Origin: Chromera velia
Lineage: Eukaryota; Sar; Chromeraceae
DNA: 16,550 nt
Reading direction: 5' to 3'
Assembly (NCBI GenBank): GCA_018398765.1
Contig: JAHBMJ010002715.1
Location: forward strand, 1 to 16,550
This document shows positions 15,995 through 16,550 of this stretch, in pieces; the first letter of the stretch is position 1, and every line of letters begins with the position of its first letter. The position numbers were made by a program, and so were the translations under genes. Under the pieces are notes generated by a model. That model was given only the letters and a program-made list of their open reading frames with translations, was not told the origin of the DNA and searched no databases.

Positions 15995-16550
15995 GGAGAG
16001 AAGGAAATGGATTCAGAAAGGCGCCACAGAGACTTGTGGTGGATAAGAAAGTGGTCGACCAGATGATGAAGCATGTGGACCCAAGGAAGGGGCACATTGA
16101 TGCAAAGGAAGAGGAGGTAGAGAAAGGCCTCTTTGATGAAGCGATGCGAGGGGAATTGAAAAGCTTTGAGGAGAATAAAGTGTTGAAAATAAACGGAGTA
16201 AGAATACCACAGAAGAGAAGAGCAATGAAAACCAGATGGGTGCTGACATGGAAGATGAAAGGGAAAGAGAGAAAGCCGAAAGCCCGTCTTGTGTGTAAAG
16301 GATTTCAAGATGACCGAAAGAACGTTGAGACGTACAGTGGGACAGCTGCTTGGTGGGCTCTTTTGGTTTGCTTTACGTTTGCATCCAGTCAGGGGTGGAC
16401 GATCGGTAAGTCAGATGTGCGCACTGCGTTCCTGACTGCATCCATTCATGATGAGGTGTTTGTGCAGCTGCCAGGACGCGTCCCGACGGGTTCCCCGGAA
16501 GGATTCGCACCTGGAGTTATCGGTCAGCTAGAGAGAGCCATGTATGGATT
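15919..16550 (+). CDS. pol: Reverse transcriptase, N-terminal part (cut by window end)
   Basis: Frame 1 is open from 15916 to the window edge, with no stop. Copia RT landmarks: MKTRWVLTWKMKG, then KPKARLVCKGFQD, SDVRTAFLTASIHDEVFVQL and GQLERAMYG. The Asp of S-D-V-R-T-A-F (codon 16414-16416) is the first catalytic aspartate of the palm; the YxDD motif and RNase H would lie beyond 16550. No start codon is assigned because in this family RT is made as part of the polyprotein. It is offset by -1 from the integrase frame, with the two frames overlapping at 15916-15991. Confidence 0.85.

Larger units (their letters stand above)
11987..16550 (+). mobile_element. Ty1/copia-type LTR retrotransposon, decaying, 3' end outside the window
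   Basis: Order Gag, zinc knuckle, protease, integrase, acidic linker, reverse transcriptase. Integrase before RT is diagnostic of the copia superfamily (Pseudoviridae) as opposed to Ty3/gypsy. The left edge is set where composition jumps from AT-rich to GC-rich and the sequence TGTTGG begins; many LTRs start TG, but the second LTR is not in the window and I cannot define the LTR end or a primer-binding site. Gag through integrase lies in one frame (frame 2) but has stops at 12437, 13466, 13664, 13766, 13784, 15626, 15653 and 15992; RT is in frame 1. Confidence 0.85.

Noticed and set aside
15718-16308. Minus-strand ORF across the integrase-RT linker and RT
   Set aside because: It is antisense to recognisable copia reverse transcriptase on the plus strand.
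1-16550. CRISPR array, prokaryotic operon or defence system
   Set aside because: No regularly spaced direct repeats with unique spacers, no Shine-Dalgarno-led gene strings, and clear spliceosomal introns.

Overview
This is eukaryotic nuclear DNA. All supported genes lie on the + strand and have the architecture of a protist or alga: spliced genes with GT...AG introns, sense-strand CT/GT microsatellites inside introns, AT-rich spacers and an LTR-type retrotransposon. The first gene begins with a hydrophobic leader ending in SSSSF, which resembles a signal peptide plus plastid transit peptide. That leader and the long PPR protein suggest an alga with a red-derived complex plastid. A chromerid such as Chromera velia is my best guess, but it is an inference from style, not a match I could test.

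Layout. 1-1119: repeat-rich flank with a decayed array of TTCGAA palindromes on a ~10.5/21-bp spacing (90-329), then two tandem ~213-nt units with inverted ends (372-802). 1120-4678: pentatricopeptide-repeat (PPR) gene of two inferred exons, 1077 residues, about 19 repeats with an unusual 38-residue period carrying a GGxxW signature. 4679-5753: AT-rich spacer with a 17-bp-stem hairpin, then a GC-rich dispersed-repeat-like patch. 5754-11336: an 11-exon gene that I reconstructed by phase-matched splice sites into an 832-residue homologue of NUB1 (NEDD8 ultimate buster 1), with an N-terminal ubiquitin-like domain, a helical middle region, three UBA domains and an acidic tail. 11337-11986: spacer, AT-rich in its second half. 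11987-16550: a Ty1/copia-type retrotransposon (Gag with zinc knuckle, protease, integrase, start of reverse transcriptase) that runs off the window end. It carries eight in-frame stops and one frameshift, so it is probably decaying.

The genes do not form a pathway. The PPR protein is probably an organelle RNA-binding factor, the NUB1 homologue acts in ubiquitin-like protein turnover, and the retroelement is a passenger. The most useful results are the full NUB1 exon model, the intron donor bias toward GTC, the 38-residue PPR variant with its probable targeting exon, and the stop-dominated disruption of the retroelement.
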